DNA of 64,000 nt from Diploscapter coronatus (taxonomy: Eukaryota > Nematoda > Chromadorea > Rhabditida > Rhabditidae): positions 32,627,249 through 32,691,248 of the forward strand of contig OZ038423.1 in assembly GCA_964036155.1 (NCBI GenBank), given 5' to 3'. Under the pieces are notes generated by a model. That model was not told the DNA's origin. It saw only the letters and a list, made by a program, of their open reading frames with translations, and did not search any database. Positions within the stretch are counted from its first letter, which is position 1. Every line of letters begins with the position of its first letter. Positions 23,501 to 34,200 of this stretch are shown here, one piece after another. The position numbers and the translations under genes are program-made.

Positions 23501-26146
23501 ATATTAGCATTGCTATAATTTGACGCGCATTTGCGGACTTTTTTCGCATCCCGATCAATAAATTGATATCACCACGTGAAAGAGCGGTATCGAATTGTAT
23601 AGTAGGCACCGATAAACTATTAAAAACAAAAATAAAACAAAAAATATTTGCGATAATCGAAAGGGTAATCAACTATGGACACTTTTGAATCCAGTGAAAG
23701 GGGCGGGGCTTGGCGGTCTCTACATTATTCTCGTAAATTTGACACTCGTATCGACACTATCTTTTCTCCCTCTCCCTTTTGTATGCTATTTCTTCATTTT
23801 GAAACTGACACGATATCAAATGTATAAACGCGCACCCTTATCGATAACGAAAGTTAATAACAGTTTTTCGCTCGCCTTTCAGCAGTCCTCAATTTTTCAA
23901 CTCCGCCAGTGCAGACTCCGATGCTCCAATCGACGCACTTAGCGTAGCCCTCGCGCAGCAGCGATTCGGCGATATTGCCCTTCGGATGGATGATCGAGCC
24001 GACCAAGTTGTTGTTGGAAGTTGATTCCAGGACCACCTAACATTTTTACTTTTAATATTAATGTTTTTTTTTTTTTAATTTTCTTATAGAAAAGTTTTAT
24101 ATTTTTCATTCCCCACCTGCACATCCTGCTGAAGCAGACGCTGTTCCACGAAGAATTTGGCTTCCTCGGCGTACGGCTCGGAACGGCCTTCCATGCCTGA
24201 AAATGTCTTTTCTTCTAAAAATTAAATTTTCTCAGATTTTTCCAAACTCAGCCCGCAGAAAAAAGTTGTAATATCGAGACGAAAAGAGAATGTTCTTTTT
24301 TCTCGCAACAAGGAACTTTTAATTGCGGGTCGATTTACGGGTTTATGCGAGTGTCAAGTTTGGAGAAGTCTGAATTTTTGCGAACCTTGGCGAGTGGATG
24401 GCGCGCGAACTCCGGACAACTGCAGGGTGATGTACTCGAAGTTGGGCAACAGAATTACACGCACCGTCGAGCCGTCACGCACCTGCAAATTTACAATTTT
24501 GAAAGAACAAAGATGTTTTTTGAAGAAAATAAAATTTTGCCATAATTCTCCATGACATACACGTTTTTTCCTAAAAATAATGACAATTCGTTTTAACCAG
24601 TAAATTTCTTATGAAAAGTTGAAATTTTGATCCTTGCAATTTGTGAGAATTCTTATTTTTGTACCATTTCGATGACGGCATCAACAGGCTTGTGATTGTA
24701 CTTGTCAACAAGCGCGCGCGGATCGTCGATCGCCCAGTGGACAGTGCGCACGACGGGCTCAGCAGAGGCCCACTTGCCCTTACCCGCGGCCTTTGCCTTT
24801 TCCTGGAGTTCCAGCAGCTTCTTCGTCGGTTCGCTGCAATTTTTACTTTTTATTGTTTTTCTTCAAAAATAACATTTTGAAAGTTCACTCAATGTAAAAA
24901 AGAAGCAGATTAGGTGAATTTTGCAAAAAGTAGTTTTTCTTCTATTTTTTCTCCCTTACTCGACGATTTTGACCGTCCTCACTTCGAGCAGTCCTTCGGC
25001 GACCATCGTTTCAGTCACGTTCTCCAGGTTGTCTCCAGCTGAAAGTCAAATTTTATCCTTTTAAATCGAACTTTTACATTCGGCGAACATATCATCTTCA
25101 ATTGTTCAATCTTTTTCAAGAAGGAAAGAGTTCTTACATCCGACGAAAACTCTGCCGTGGTCTTTGCCGCTGACGTTGGTGAACTCCTTGGCGAAGGTGA
25201 CCACCTGGCCGATGCACTTCTTGCGCAGGAACTCGCGCGACTCCCACGCGTAGGGCTGGAAATTGACTAATTTGAAAAAAAAATAGAATAAACAAGGCAG
25301 CAATAAAAACAAAGTTCAGAAGAAAGTGTTTCATTTTATTTTTAGAGATCTAGAAAATGCCATAAGGAAACATTGAGAAGTATGAAGCAAGAAATTTTTC
25401 TTTTATTTTTTAGAGGTTTAGAGAATTCCAGGAATACCAATAAAATGCTAAAAATGAACTTTTATTTTCTTTTTAGGTGCAGATCTTGGAACGTTTTCCA
25501 TCGAAAAAATCCGTTGTCGCCATTATCAAGGATAGCAATTGCGCAAAGCTGCCTGGAATAGTTAACCGCATAAGGGAGATATCTGCGATGGAAAATGTCC
25601 CAACGTGTGTAACTGTAGATCGCGCAGTCTTCAGGTTATTTTACTCTCTGCAATGTTTTTTCCCCCGAAAATACCTCATCCTGGCTTCCGGGCTGCGACT
25701 CCGTGGGGCGTTTGCCGAGGCGAGGCGCGGACACTCCGCTCAGGTAGACGGTCACCTCGGGGGGCGGACCATTCGACGACGGCGGGCCCTGCAGCACAAT
25801 CGCGTCACCAGACAGCACCTGGAGAAATTTTATTATCACTTTTATTTTTTTTAATTCGAAAAGGTCGTTGCAGATTGATAGCTGACATAGGTTTTTTGTT
25901 TTAATTTTGAGAATTTTATTTTCTATTCTGCCAATTTGAGCAACTTCAAGAAAAATTCATTTTCGTTTTGGAAAAGATTTTTAACAGAATTTTCCATGCT
26001 TGATAAGTTGATCTAGGAAATTAAAAAAATAAAATTTTCAAAGGTCAAATTTCATTTTTTTTTTTTCTTTTCCGGACCTGCTTGACGAGGCCTCGCTTGG
26101 TCTGGGGCGAGGGCTGGATCGGAGGGGAGATCGCGGAGTCGGCCAT
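17597..26146 (-). CDS. Tudor-SN / staphylococcal nuclease domain protein (SND1, TSN-1)
   Basis: A conserved RNA-binding protein of RISC, stress granules and splicing. Twenty-three coding exons: 26078-26146, 25675-25818, 25138-25255, 24960-25038, 24665-24833, 24386-24482, 24117-24196, 23876-24036, 22276-22455, 21921-22013, 21493-21663, 21154-21274, 20999-21060, 20685-20793, 20408-20569, 19985-20118, 19697-19817, 19299-19460, 18830-18898, 18449-18595, 18322-18390, 17905-18009 and 17597-17686. They give 903 residues (human 910). Four N-terminal SN-like repeats occupy about 21-650, with motifs [29 protein letters not shown] and [20 protein letters not shown] Tudor domain lies near 700-775 ([29 protein letters not shown]). 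A split fifth SN ends [10 protein letters not shown]. Intron 8 uses a GC donor and is the largest (1420 bp). Introns 2, 6, 11, 13 and 21 hold repeat elements. Confidence 0.97.
18161..18296. mobile_element. MITE-like element, family A copy in SND1 intron 21
   Basis: The left arm ACTTCTCAAAACTCGACCCG is the same as in TSR1 intron 7. The right arm (GAGTCGCATTTTGAAAAATC) has decayed. The core GAGAGAAAAGAGCATG plus CCTCGAAAAGATGGACTATT matches the TFIIS intron 2 copy. Confidence 0.75.
20866..20956. mobile_element. MITE-like element in SND1 intron 13
   Basis: A perfect 18-bp terminal inverted repeat, GGCTCCCTGTATTTACAG at 20866-20883 and its complement at 20939-20956. The interior is a 55-bp pyrimidine-rich stretch with no coding capacity. 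Confidence 0.75.
21383..21481. mobile_element. MITE-like element, family B copy 2 in SND1 intron 11
   Basis: Shares TATAGTTAGAGATAGAG and GACGAAATGGTGTGGGAGAA with the copy at 3938-4035, in the same order and spacing. The ends (CTATGTGGACGAGAT at the left, GGTCTCGTCAAATAG at the right) are imperfect inverted repeats. Confidence 0.65.
23079..23490. repeat. Spaced direct repeat in SND1 intron 8
   Basis: About 100 bp near 23079-23180 recurs, diverged, near 23396-23490. Both copies carry GGCGCCGCAGGATTTTTCT, then an AT-rich spacer, then ATGTGCCTTT. It lies inside the 1420-bp GC-AG intron. The same intron also holds GAGACCGCCA near 22764 and its inverse TGGCGGTCTC near 23708, suggesting remains of a larger inserted element. 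Confidence 0.55.
24233..24372. mobile_element. MITE-like element, family A copy in SND1 intron 6
   Basis: Diverged copy: TCCAAACTCAGCCCGCAGAA at the left and GTCAAGTTTGGAGAAGTCTG at the right are inverted relative to each other. The core ATCGAGACGAAAAGAGAATG resembles the other family A cores. It ends 14 bp before exon 6. Confidence 0.65.
25486..25606. mobile_element. MITE-like element, family C copy 1 in SND1 intron 2
   Basis: The inverted ends CTTGGAACGTTTTCCATCG and CGATGGAAAATGTCCCAACG flank a core with ATTATCAAGGATAGCAATTG. The core and right end recur in PAT1 intron 15 (55645-55775). Confidence 0.6.
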
Positions 26147-27129
26147 TTTCTCGTTTTCGAATCAAACTCAGCAAAACAAGTCGATTCGTCTCCCAAACAC
26201 ACACACGGCGATTTCAACCGAAGTTCTGCAATTTTAGGCCAAGTTTAAAAAAAATCAAGAAAATCACGGTATACCATCACAAAATGACGAGAGCTGACGA
26301 ACGATGAGAAACAAAATGAGGAAATGACAAACTTTTTAAAAAGCAAGCGAAAGAATGAGTTGTTTTGAAATAAATAAAACAAAGGAGTAAGAGGTTTTGG
26401 GATTTTTCAATGAGATTTTGAAATAGGATCGTTTCGGGGAGATAATTAGGCCAATTGAAGCCAATTACCGATAATTATCTGCGGAAAATTGCAAAATTCT
26501 GACCGGTTTTCGCTCAAACCGAACTACAACAGGGCAGTGGTCCTAATGCGAAAGACGAGCGTAAACGAAGGAAGGAAAGGAGAGAAGAGAGGGGGGAATT
26601 GCGAGTTTAGGCAACGCTCAAATGGACTAAAATTTCTGCGAAAGATTTTTATGGATAAAGAAAGATTAGGAATTTTTGAAGGGAATTACCATGATTTGAA
26701 TGAAATAGATTAATTTTCCTAATTAAAATTCAGAGGTCTCTAGACTTTTAAGGTCAAAGACTAGGAGAAAACTGCATCTTCTGCAATAGAACTTCGTAAA
26801 GAATGATCAAGGATACAATTTTAAAAAGCCAAATGAAAAAATAAGGGCAAACCTTTGAGCACCCCTAAAAAATTTCATTCATTCTGTTTCCAAATTCGTG
26901 TTTTTTTCAGCATTACGTAATTTCTATCGCGTCCATTTTAGTGATTAGTGATACGATAAGTGGTATCGCGAATGTAAACACGCGAGGAAGATAAGCAAAT
27001 CGAGCGAATCTCGGGGTGATTCGAGAAATCTTGTCCCCTCCCTACTTCCCTATGTCTATGTCTTGGTCGTCTCTCCTTTATCTGCTGCTCCTGCTGACCG
27101 TTCCCCCTTCCTCTTTCAAACTCAGTCAA
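26147..27129. promoter_or_regulatory. Divergent promoter region, SND1 (-) and Kunitz gene (+)
   Basis: 983 bp between oppositely transcribed starts, so it must hold both promoters. No core promoter motif could be fixed by eye. A TTTTTTTCAG tract at about 26901-26910 would suit a trans-splice acceptor for the plus-strand gene. Confidence 0.45.
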
Positions 27130-29966
27130 ATGAGCCGAAAGCCGATCTTTGACAAGTCTGTTACGAATTCGTATTTATTCAGATTTTTCCTATCGATAAT
27201 TCTATGCTTTTTTGAGCAAACTCATGCTAACGAACTAGGGGGTACGGTATTCTTTTAGACCATTGTATCTTTATTAGAATTTTTAAGGTATTTTATGTAG
27301 ACTTCCCAAAAATGTCGGCTACGTTTGTGGAGTCACGAGTCCACATTCAGCGTTCTATTTTGATGCGGATATAGGTCAGTTAAAATTTGAAATCGGTGGG
27401 AAAAACGATCAAATTTCAGGCGAATGCATCGAATTTTTATTCGAAGGATGTGGGGGCAATCAAAATCGCTTCTCTACGAAACAGGATTGTTTAGATGGGT
27501 GTAAAAGTCTAGGTATCGTCAAATTTTCGGAATATAGGCCTATTTTTATTCTTAGCATCATGCGGCAAAGGCATGCCGTTGATGGATTTTGCTGGGAATA
27601 TCAAAAGATGTGATGGGGATAGGTAAATGTTGAATTTCGGAATTTTAAATAAAAATAGCGGTTGTAGAGTACCATGCCCAGGAAGTCACACGTGTATAGG
27701 AACGGGGATGAATAGTGTTTGTTGCCAGAAAGCTGATCGGATTTGTCAAACCTCTGTCACTCCTGGGTCACCCTGTGGGGTTGTAGCTACGACCAGGTTT
27801 TTCATGGCTTGGAGAAGATAAAACCTTAATTCTTAGATACTACTTTGACTATTCATCCAAAACTTGTCGTCCTTTCGCTTTTACTGGATGCGGTGGAAAT
27901 GAGAATAATTTCAAGTCGAAAGGAGAATGCATGAAGTTCTGTAGCAGTGAAAGTAACTTCTTGACTTCCAATCTTGTTTAATCTTATGATTTTAGTTATA
28001 TGTCCAAGAGGTGACCCCCTACCAGATCGATATTCAATCAACAACATCGCCTCTTGCATGGAAGACAAGCATTGTCCAAGAAATTACACCTGCACTTCGA
28101 GGCATGGCAAGAAAGGAGCATGTTGTCCGAGTCGAGGTTAGTTTTCAACGTTTTTCTCCAAAAATTTCATCTCTAGATTTCGTTTGTGGAACTCCCTTTG
28201 AAGTTCGAAGCAGTTGTCGAAAACCGAAAACTGAAGCCAGTTGGTCATTCAACTACAGGAAAGGGGAGTGTGAGAGAGTAGGTTCAAAATATGAAGATCT
28301 CCCAAAATCCTGGTATACAGGTAGAACACCCAGCTTGCGACGAGCATTGGAATTCATTCCCAAATCACGAACAATGCGTCGAGTACTGTGTTGGTAAATT
28401 GGTCATCAGAAGGATCATTTCTAACCCATCCTGAAACTTTAGGAACTTGTCCAGACTACAAAGAAGTTCACATGAACCCCTTGACAGGTCAGCCACAACT
28501 TTGTGACACGAAGAAGAGGACTGGATGCCCTCTAGGATATGAGTGTTTCAAAAGGTAAACTTCTTTGAATCAACTGAAATATCGGTCAGTTTTCAAGTTC
28601 CCCATTTGCAAGCATCTGCTGCAAGACAAGTCCAGTCTGTCCCTCTGCAGAATCGATAGCCTACGTCAAAGACGAACAACTAATACGATGCAACCCAACT
28701 CATCACGACTCTTGTCCAGAGGATTATAGCTGCCAAGAGGCGAAGAACTTGGTACTCTTTTCAAATTGATCAACACTTTAACTTCTACTGAAGGAATATA
28801 TCTGCTGTACGAAGCCTTTGGATTGTCCAACTGGAATGATCGCGCTGAGAGAAGATGGAGGAAAGCCGAGAGTCTGTTCAGTAGGTGTCGAAGGCACGTG
28901 TCCGACAGATCACATGTGCGTTCTAGCAGAAGGTGAGCTCTTCAATCTCCTCTTCATCAAAAATCTTCCTACCCAGGTCAGACCATATTCGGCTCCGCTC
29001 GTCACATGTGTTGCAAGCCAGAGAAGAAATGCATCGTGCCCTACGTCGACGCAGAAACAAAGCGACCACAACGATGCTTTCCGGGTTCAACAATTCGCTC
29101 TGAAGAAGATTAATCAAGAATTTAGGCGATTCCAAATGTCCAAACGTAACAGTTTGCCTTCCGGCGCTAGAAGACTCGGCCAATCTAACTAATGCCTTAG
29201 ATATCATGTTCTTCTGCTGTCACACAGTCGATGTTTTCACGTGTCCAGAGGGTGAAATGCCAAAGATCGACACAGTTTCGAAGAAACCAATGAGATGTCG
29301 TCTATCAAATCCATTCTCTTGTCCAAGCGACTACATCTGTCAGAAACTGATCGATGGGGAAACTGCTTGCTGTCCGAATCAAGCAACGAAACAACTCTGC
29401 ACAGAAGCCTTGCTGGGGGATGATGGATCACCCGTAAAGTGCACGGTAAGTTCGAGGAATTTTTCAACGTCAAAATGCGCCACCTTTAGGGCTGGGACGA
29501 TAATTCCTGTCCTGCAGGAAAGTGTAGACGCGCAGCTGATTCTTTGTATTACTGTTGCCGTGATGCAGAAGAAACTCTACTTCAAGCACCAGCTTTACTG
29601 CCCCTTCGAACTGCACCGCCAGAGACATCAACTTGGATGTCTATTGTGACATATCGAAAGAAAATAATAATCACCGAAACTCCTCCTACAACAACGAAAG
29701 TCTCGAAATTCACAATATCAACTACGAAAATGACTTCTAAACCTAACATACATACTTCTTCTACTTCTCCAGCGCCTCCAATATCAACGTCTCAAATCTA
29801 TCCCTACCTCAAGTCCGTATCACGTTTTCTAGCTTCTGTACTAACGAGAGCCAACATAACAATGCCACTCAATCAACAGCCTTTGAGATCACATGAATTC
29901 AGGCCGAGGCCTGCATATTTGAAAGGCGTAAAGCGTATTACATTGATACGACCGCCTAGATATTGA
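27130..29966 (+). CDS. Secreted multi-Kunitz / cysteine-repeat protein
   Basis: Fifteen coding exons: 27130-27241, 27288-27374, 27420-27512, 27556-27622, 27659-27796, 27837-27952, 27996-28136, 28177-28277, 28321-28393, 28443-28554, 28598-28751, 28794-28932, 28977-29084, 29126-29445 and 29490-29966. They give 745 residues. A signal anchor or peptide (FRFFLSIILCFF, cleavage plausible after THA) leads to three Kunitz domains near 41-91, 143-198 and 253-308. Each has six Cys; domains 1 and 2 have the FxxxGCGGNxNxF core. They alternate with short Cys-rich repeats of the nematode lustrin type (CPxxxxC...CC). Five to six more such repeats run from about 310 to 620. The tail is Thr/Ser/Pro-rich, probably O-glycosylated. 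The P1 positions are Gly, Gly and Arg, so only domain 3 looks fit to inhibit a trypsin-like protease. An in-frame ATG at 27052 is an alternative start with a second hydrophobic stretch. Extracellular matrix or cuticle role is inferred. Confidence 0.88.
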
Positions 29967-29979
29967 CCCTATGTCGATG

Positions 29980-29985
29980 AATAAA
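29980..29985 (+). terminator. Poly(A) signal of the Kunitz gene
   Basis: AATAAA 14 bp after the stop codon and about 100 bp before the next ATG, the arrangement expected inside a nematode operon. Confidence 0.65.
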
Positions 29986-30085
29986 AAAATAAAACTTTGA
30001 AATTTATCTGCATGAATTAGCATACATTCTGAATAGTTTCCAAAATCAAGTTTGTGGATATTTTTAACCTTTGTCTGATAGCGAT

Positions 30086-31143
30086 ATGTCTGAAGTTGTG
30101 AACTCTGAAAATTGCGACGAAAACAAGGAGGTAGCAAACAGACCAATCAACATCTTCTCGAATGAAGCAATTTCCCATTCCAGAACATCGACAGCGATGT
30201 TATCAAGGTGCCAGGAGCCGAGAAGAATGGTCGTGCATTTGGCGACGGGCAGAATCTCGTTAGTCATTTGATGAACAAACAAGGATACAGTGCTGCGTTG
30301 CAGAGTCTGATTCCCGAGCCGACCGAAGAGGAGAGGACGAAGTTCGCTGAGGAAGTGAAGAGGAAGGCTGCCGAGACCAAAGATGAGCTGCCCACGTTCC
30401 CCGACTACCCGCTGGCCGACTTCGTCAAAGAGCACAAACTCGCTGGTTCGCGGAGATTTGGCATCTCCCAAAAATTGTATTCCAGAGAAGCTCGAAAAGG
30501 ACGAGTTCTACGCCGATCTGGAATCTGAAGAGGACGCTCAAAAGCTCTACAAAGACATGAAGAACATGCCGGATGTCGTGTGCAAGAAATACTATCCGGT
30601 AAGTCGAAAGTGAGGTTCATGAGAATTCCTGCAATTCCAGGACATGTGCCGTCGTTTCATCGCCCAGGAGCGCAGAATTAAGGAGCTCGAAAAGATGCTG
30701 TGGGAACTGCCTCGCGAGGATCGCAGCGTACAGGAGGACAGATTCGAGATTCTCACGGAGCTCCTCGACAAGGTGTGCAAGGGCTTCGAGATCTGGGACG
30801 AGCATGTGGTCAGTTAATAATGTGATCTCATTCTTGCAGACAAAGGAGATTTTCCAGGAGCGCAAAATCTCGATGGGACATCGGTTGGTTCTCGAGAGCC
30901 GACTCGTGCACCTGATCAAGTCCAGATTCAACATCATCGAGACCACCTGCAGGGAATTCGACAAAATCGGCGGCAACCAGGACGAGGCTGATCGCGAGCG
31001 AGAGGTAAATCATTTTCAAAAACTTTCAAGGCCACAGACCACAATTCTAGTGGATTCGCTACGAGATTCGTCACTGTGACCTGTTGTTCACCGAGCTGCA
31101 CGAGGCCTTCCTTAGGTCTTATCTCGAGATGGAGTGGACCTAA
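30086..31143 (+). CDS. Unrecognised 281-residue acidic helical protein
   Basis: Six coding exons: 30086-30130, 30184-30445, 30486-30598, 30641-30808, 30840-31004 and 31051-31143. All phases agree. I do not recognise a family. It has no signal peptide or membrane segment. It is highly charged, with many Glu/Lys pairs (EPTEEERTKFAEEVKRKAAE) and helical, coiled-coil-prone stretches (RRFIAQERRIKELEKMLWEL; residues near 140-165). There are conserved-looking aromatic patches such as CKGFEIWDEHV and the C-terminal FLRSYLEMEWT. The ATG lies 119 bp after the Kunitz stop, just after a likely acceptor (TTGTCTGATAG), suggesting a downstream operon gene that is trans-spliced. Likely cytoplasmic or nuclear. 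Function unknown. Confidence 0.85.
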
Positions 31144-31234
31144 TCTCATTCAGCCCAAACGCTGCTCCATCTTCGTTATTCGTTCGTCAAGCAAGCTCAA
31201 TTGTTGTGAGCTGTTTAGGATCACAGTGTACATG

Positions 31235-31240
31235 AATAAA
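31235..31240 (+). terminator. Poly(A) signal of the 281-residue gene
   Basis: AATAAA 92 bp after the stop, the last likely gene end of the two-gene unit. Confidence 0.55.
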
Positions 31241-34200
31241 GATTCAAATCACATTCAATTTACAAAATCAGAAACAGACAAAACGGAAAATTTCGAAATG
31301 TCGCAAGAGAGCAACGTCTCGACATGTCAAGATTGTGTTGGTTTAGGAGATGATAGTAATTATTCTCTCATTTTGCCCACTATTCCTTCGTGCTGTGACG
31401 TTGCGCGGCTGCAATGTTTCCAAATTACCGAAACTTTGTGCTTTGATTTTAGTGTATGAAAAGTCTTTGCTCGTTGATTTAGGGATATCCAGTCCAGTTT
31501 GATTTAACCTAATAGCATCCATTAGTGCACTTCCTTCATCTACAGTTCTTTTCTCGTCCAAACACACGCAGAGTACACGCGATTCCAAGAGATGAGAAAG
31601 AAAGTTGGAGAAAAGCGTGGACGATGAGAGATGCAGTCGTCTTCCCTATTCCATAGTCGTCTATACTTAGTGCCTGACTCGTCATGATCTGGTTCCATTT
31701 CAAGAGGCCTATACTTTCTTACTCAATCTCTTCCCATCTCCACCTCTCAAAATCTCACCATATTTCCATCGACGAAGGACAAAAGTCCGCGTGCGCACTT
31801 ATGCTTCTATGCATAATATTTCATCTTGCACCACGACGCCACTCGACTCGAAAGCTGCTTTGGCAGACAAATGTTGGCATTCATTCAAAGCTAGAATGTA
31901 TTATGTCTAGCTGCTGTTGATTTTTCAATCCTCAGCTTTGAAAAATCGTTTCCGATCTAACTTGTTGAGAGCGAAACATAATTTTTTATTCGGGGTTTCC
32001 AAAATTGGAGCCTATGTTCAGTTTTTCTCAACATTTTTGCCATTCCAAAATAGGTCAGAGGGCGGAGCTTCCCGACACGTATCTATCTGTCGCTAAGTTT
32101 GACTCGAGAGCTAACTCGCCGTATTTGCCCAACTTATTAGCATATCACATTTTCCCCTTATATCAACGTCTCTCTGACTGACTGGGAGCGTTCCTTCTCT
32201 CTCAATCAAAATATTTCCCTCCACGTAAAGGTATTTTCTGCAAAGAATACTACGATTTCTTCTTTGGGGAAAATTTTGCTACCGTATTTTTTTTCGAAAA
32301 ATTGTTTGTCATCTCTCTCTCTCTCTCTGGCTCAACATAATGCCGTAGGCGCGAAGTTTTCATTCTCTTTGTTCGAGTCTCGACTATTTCCTTACTCGCG
32401 CCCAGACTGACATTCTGTCATCATTTTTTCATCTCGATAACCTGCTCCCGACATTTCTTCTCTAACTCATCAAATCACGCGCTATTTCGCCGACAGAAAA
32501 GGTTGAATGTATACGTACCGACTTACATCCGAACGAACATATTACTACTCCGAGTGAAGGCTGATACTTGGACCGGACCAGTAGGGTGACGAATACAATG
32601 CGTAAGCGGAACTGCTATATAACCTGTATTGAGACATTTTTCGGCTCACTTTTTCATATTTGGAATTTTTGGGTGAGAGTTACTATACGGGAAGTGTAAA
32701 ATTTAGTTTTAGGCTAAATGAGCGACAAGTGATTCAAAGTTTGCAACTTTGAATTTCCCGTAGAAAACTCTAGCCTGGAATTTGTTTCTATTTGCAAAGT
32801 TTGTTTGCAACTTGTACGGTTTTCTGTTAAATGAGAATGACCGAGAGAACGACATGGTCGCCGCTTGCGCGTCTTGAATACAATAGTGCACACGCAATTT
32901 ACGGATGAGAAGGAGAAATCAAGAGAAGGGCGAGGCTAGGGGAGAGAGTGAAAAACGACAATAAAAGCAGACAGAGAAACTAGAGGAACTTGAAATTGCG
33001 ACGATTTCGAACACTTATGCCCATGTTACGCCTGCTTAGCTTCCCAATGATGATTGATTCTGATGAACTACTTAGAACAACGTGACTTTGTCATTCGAAT
33101 GTTTTCAATCTTTTCATCCGGAAAACGATAGTCGACGTTTGAGTTCATAAAAGATTTGTTTCATCATTTCATACCTATTCAAAACGTCATTTGCAACCAT
33201 TCTTCTATCAGATTAGACTTCCTGCCAACATTTCTTATCGCCTTCTTCAAAAGTTCAACCCATCTCTTCATTCACTCGTTATTCATTCTAAAAAGTGCCT
33301 GCAAAACTATTAATCGATTGAAATTTTATTCCCATCTTTACGAATCATGATTCTGAGCAACATTCATTCGGGATTTTCGTATAGCTGAATAAATCCTTTC
33401 ATTGCATATCTTTCCACTTTAATTCTCATATGCAGCTGCAAAGGCTTCTCTAATTTCCTCGCCAGTCCTCTAATCTGCGAGCTTTTGAAATAGCCACTGG
33501 TTACTCGACAACTCATAATCAGAAAGGTTCCAACTCCATTTTCACATTCAATAAAAGTATATCACTTTGACTTGAAGTTATACAGAGTTTTTCTTTATGT
33601 TTTCTGAAGTGGGCTGAAGTTGAAGCTGAATTGCTTATAGCTAATCCAAACAGGCATCTCATCTCTGCTCAAAACTCAAATAATCCACTCTGATATTGAA
33701 ATATCCAGTTGCAATTCATCAATTCACTATTCAAATTCATCAATTCGCAATTCCAACCCTCAGTTACTCATGCACTGAATCAATATTGAAATGAATGCGC
33801 TTTTCGCGGGCGGACGGAGCTTCTCCTTCTTCTGCTAGGTGACCAAAAAGTGAAAGAGGACAAAGAAAGAAAGCAGAAAGAGAGAGAGAGAGGAAGATGA
33901 GAGGTAGGAGCCAATTGAAACAGTGACCAACACACGCAAAGACCAGGCGGAATGAGATGCAGCCTGAGGGAAAACGCGAGAGAAGCAAAGAATTCCATCA
34001 TCACCACTCGCCTAAAACTGATTCCACTGTTTGCTCATTTCTATCTCTCGACGACTACCACTACACAATCACACATATTCACTTGTAGAACCTGCTCTAG
34101 TTGGTTACTGATACAGATAACTTTGCCTAGATATTGCTGATTTTCAAGAATGTTGATCTTCTAAATTGTGTGTCTTTTCTTCTAAACATGCATTTTTATC

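Noticed and set aside
27052..27129. Upstream ATG for the Kunitz gene with a leucine-rich hydrophobic run.
   Set aside because: It would place two hydrophobic segments in tandem; the ATG at 27130 gives one clean signal sequence. Not excluded.
32300..32336. CT microsatellite as a possible regulatory site.
   Set aside because: Simple repeat in a pyrimidine-rich region with nothing to distinguish it from background.
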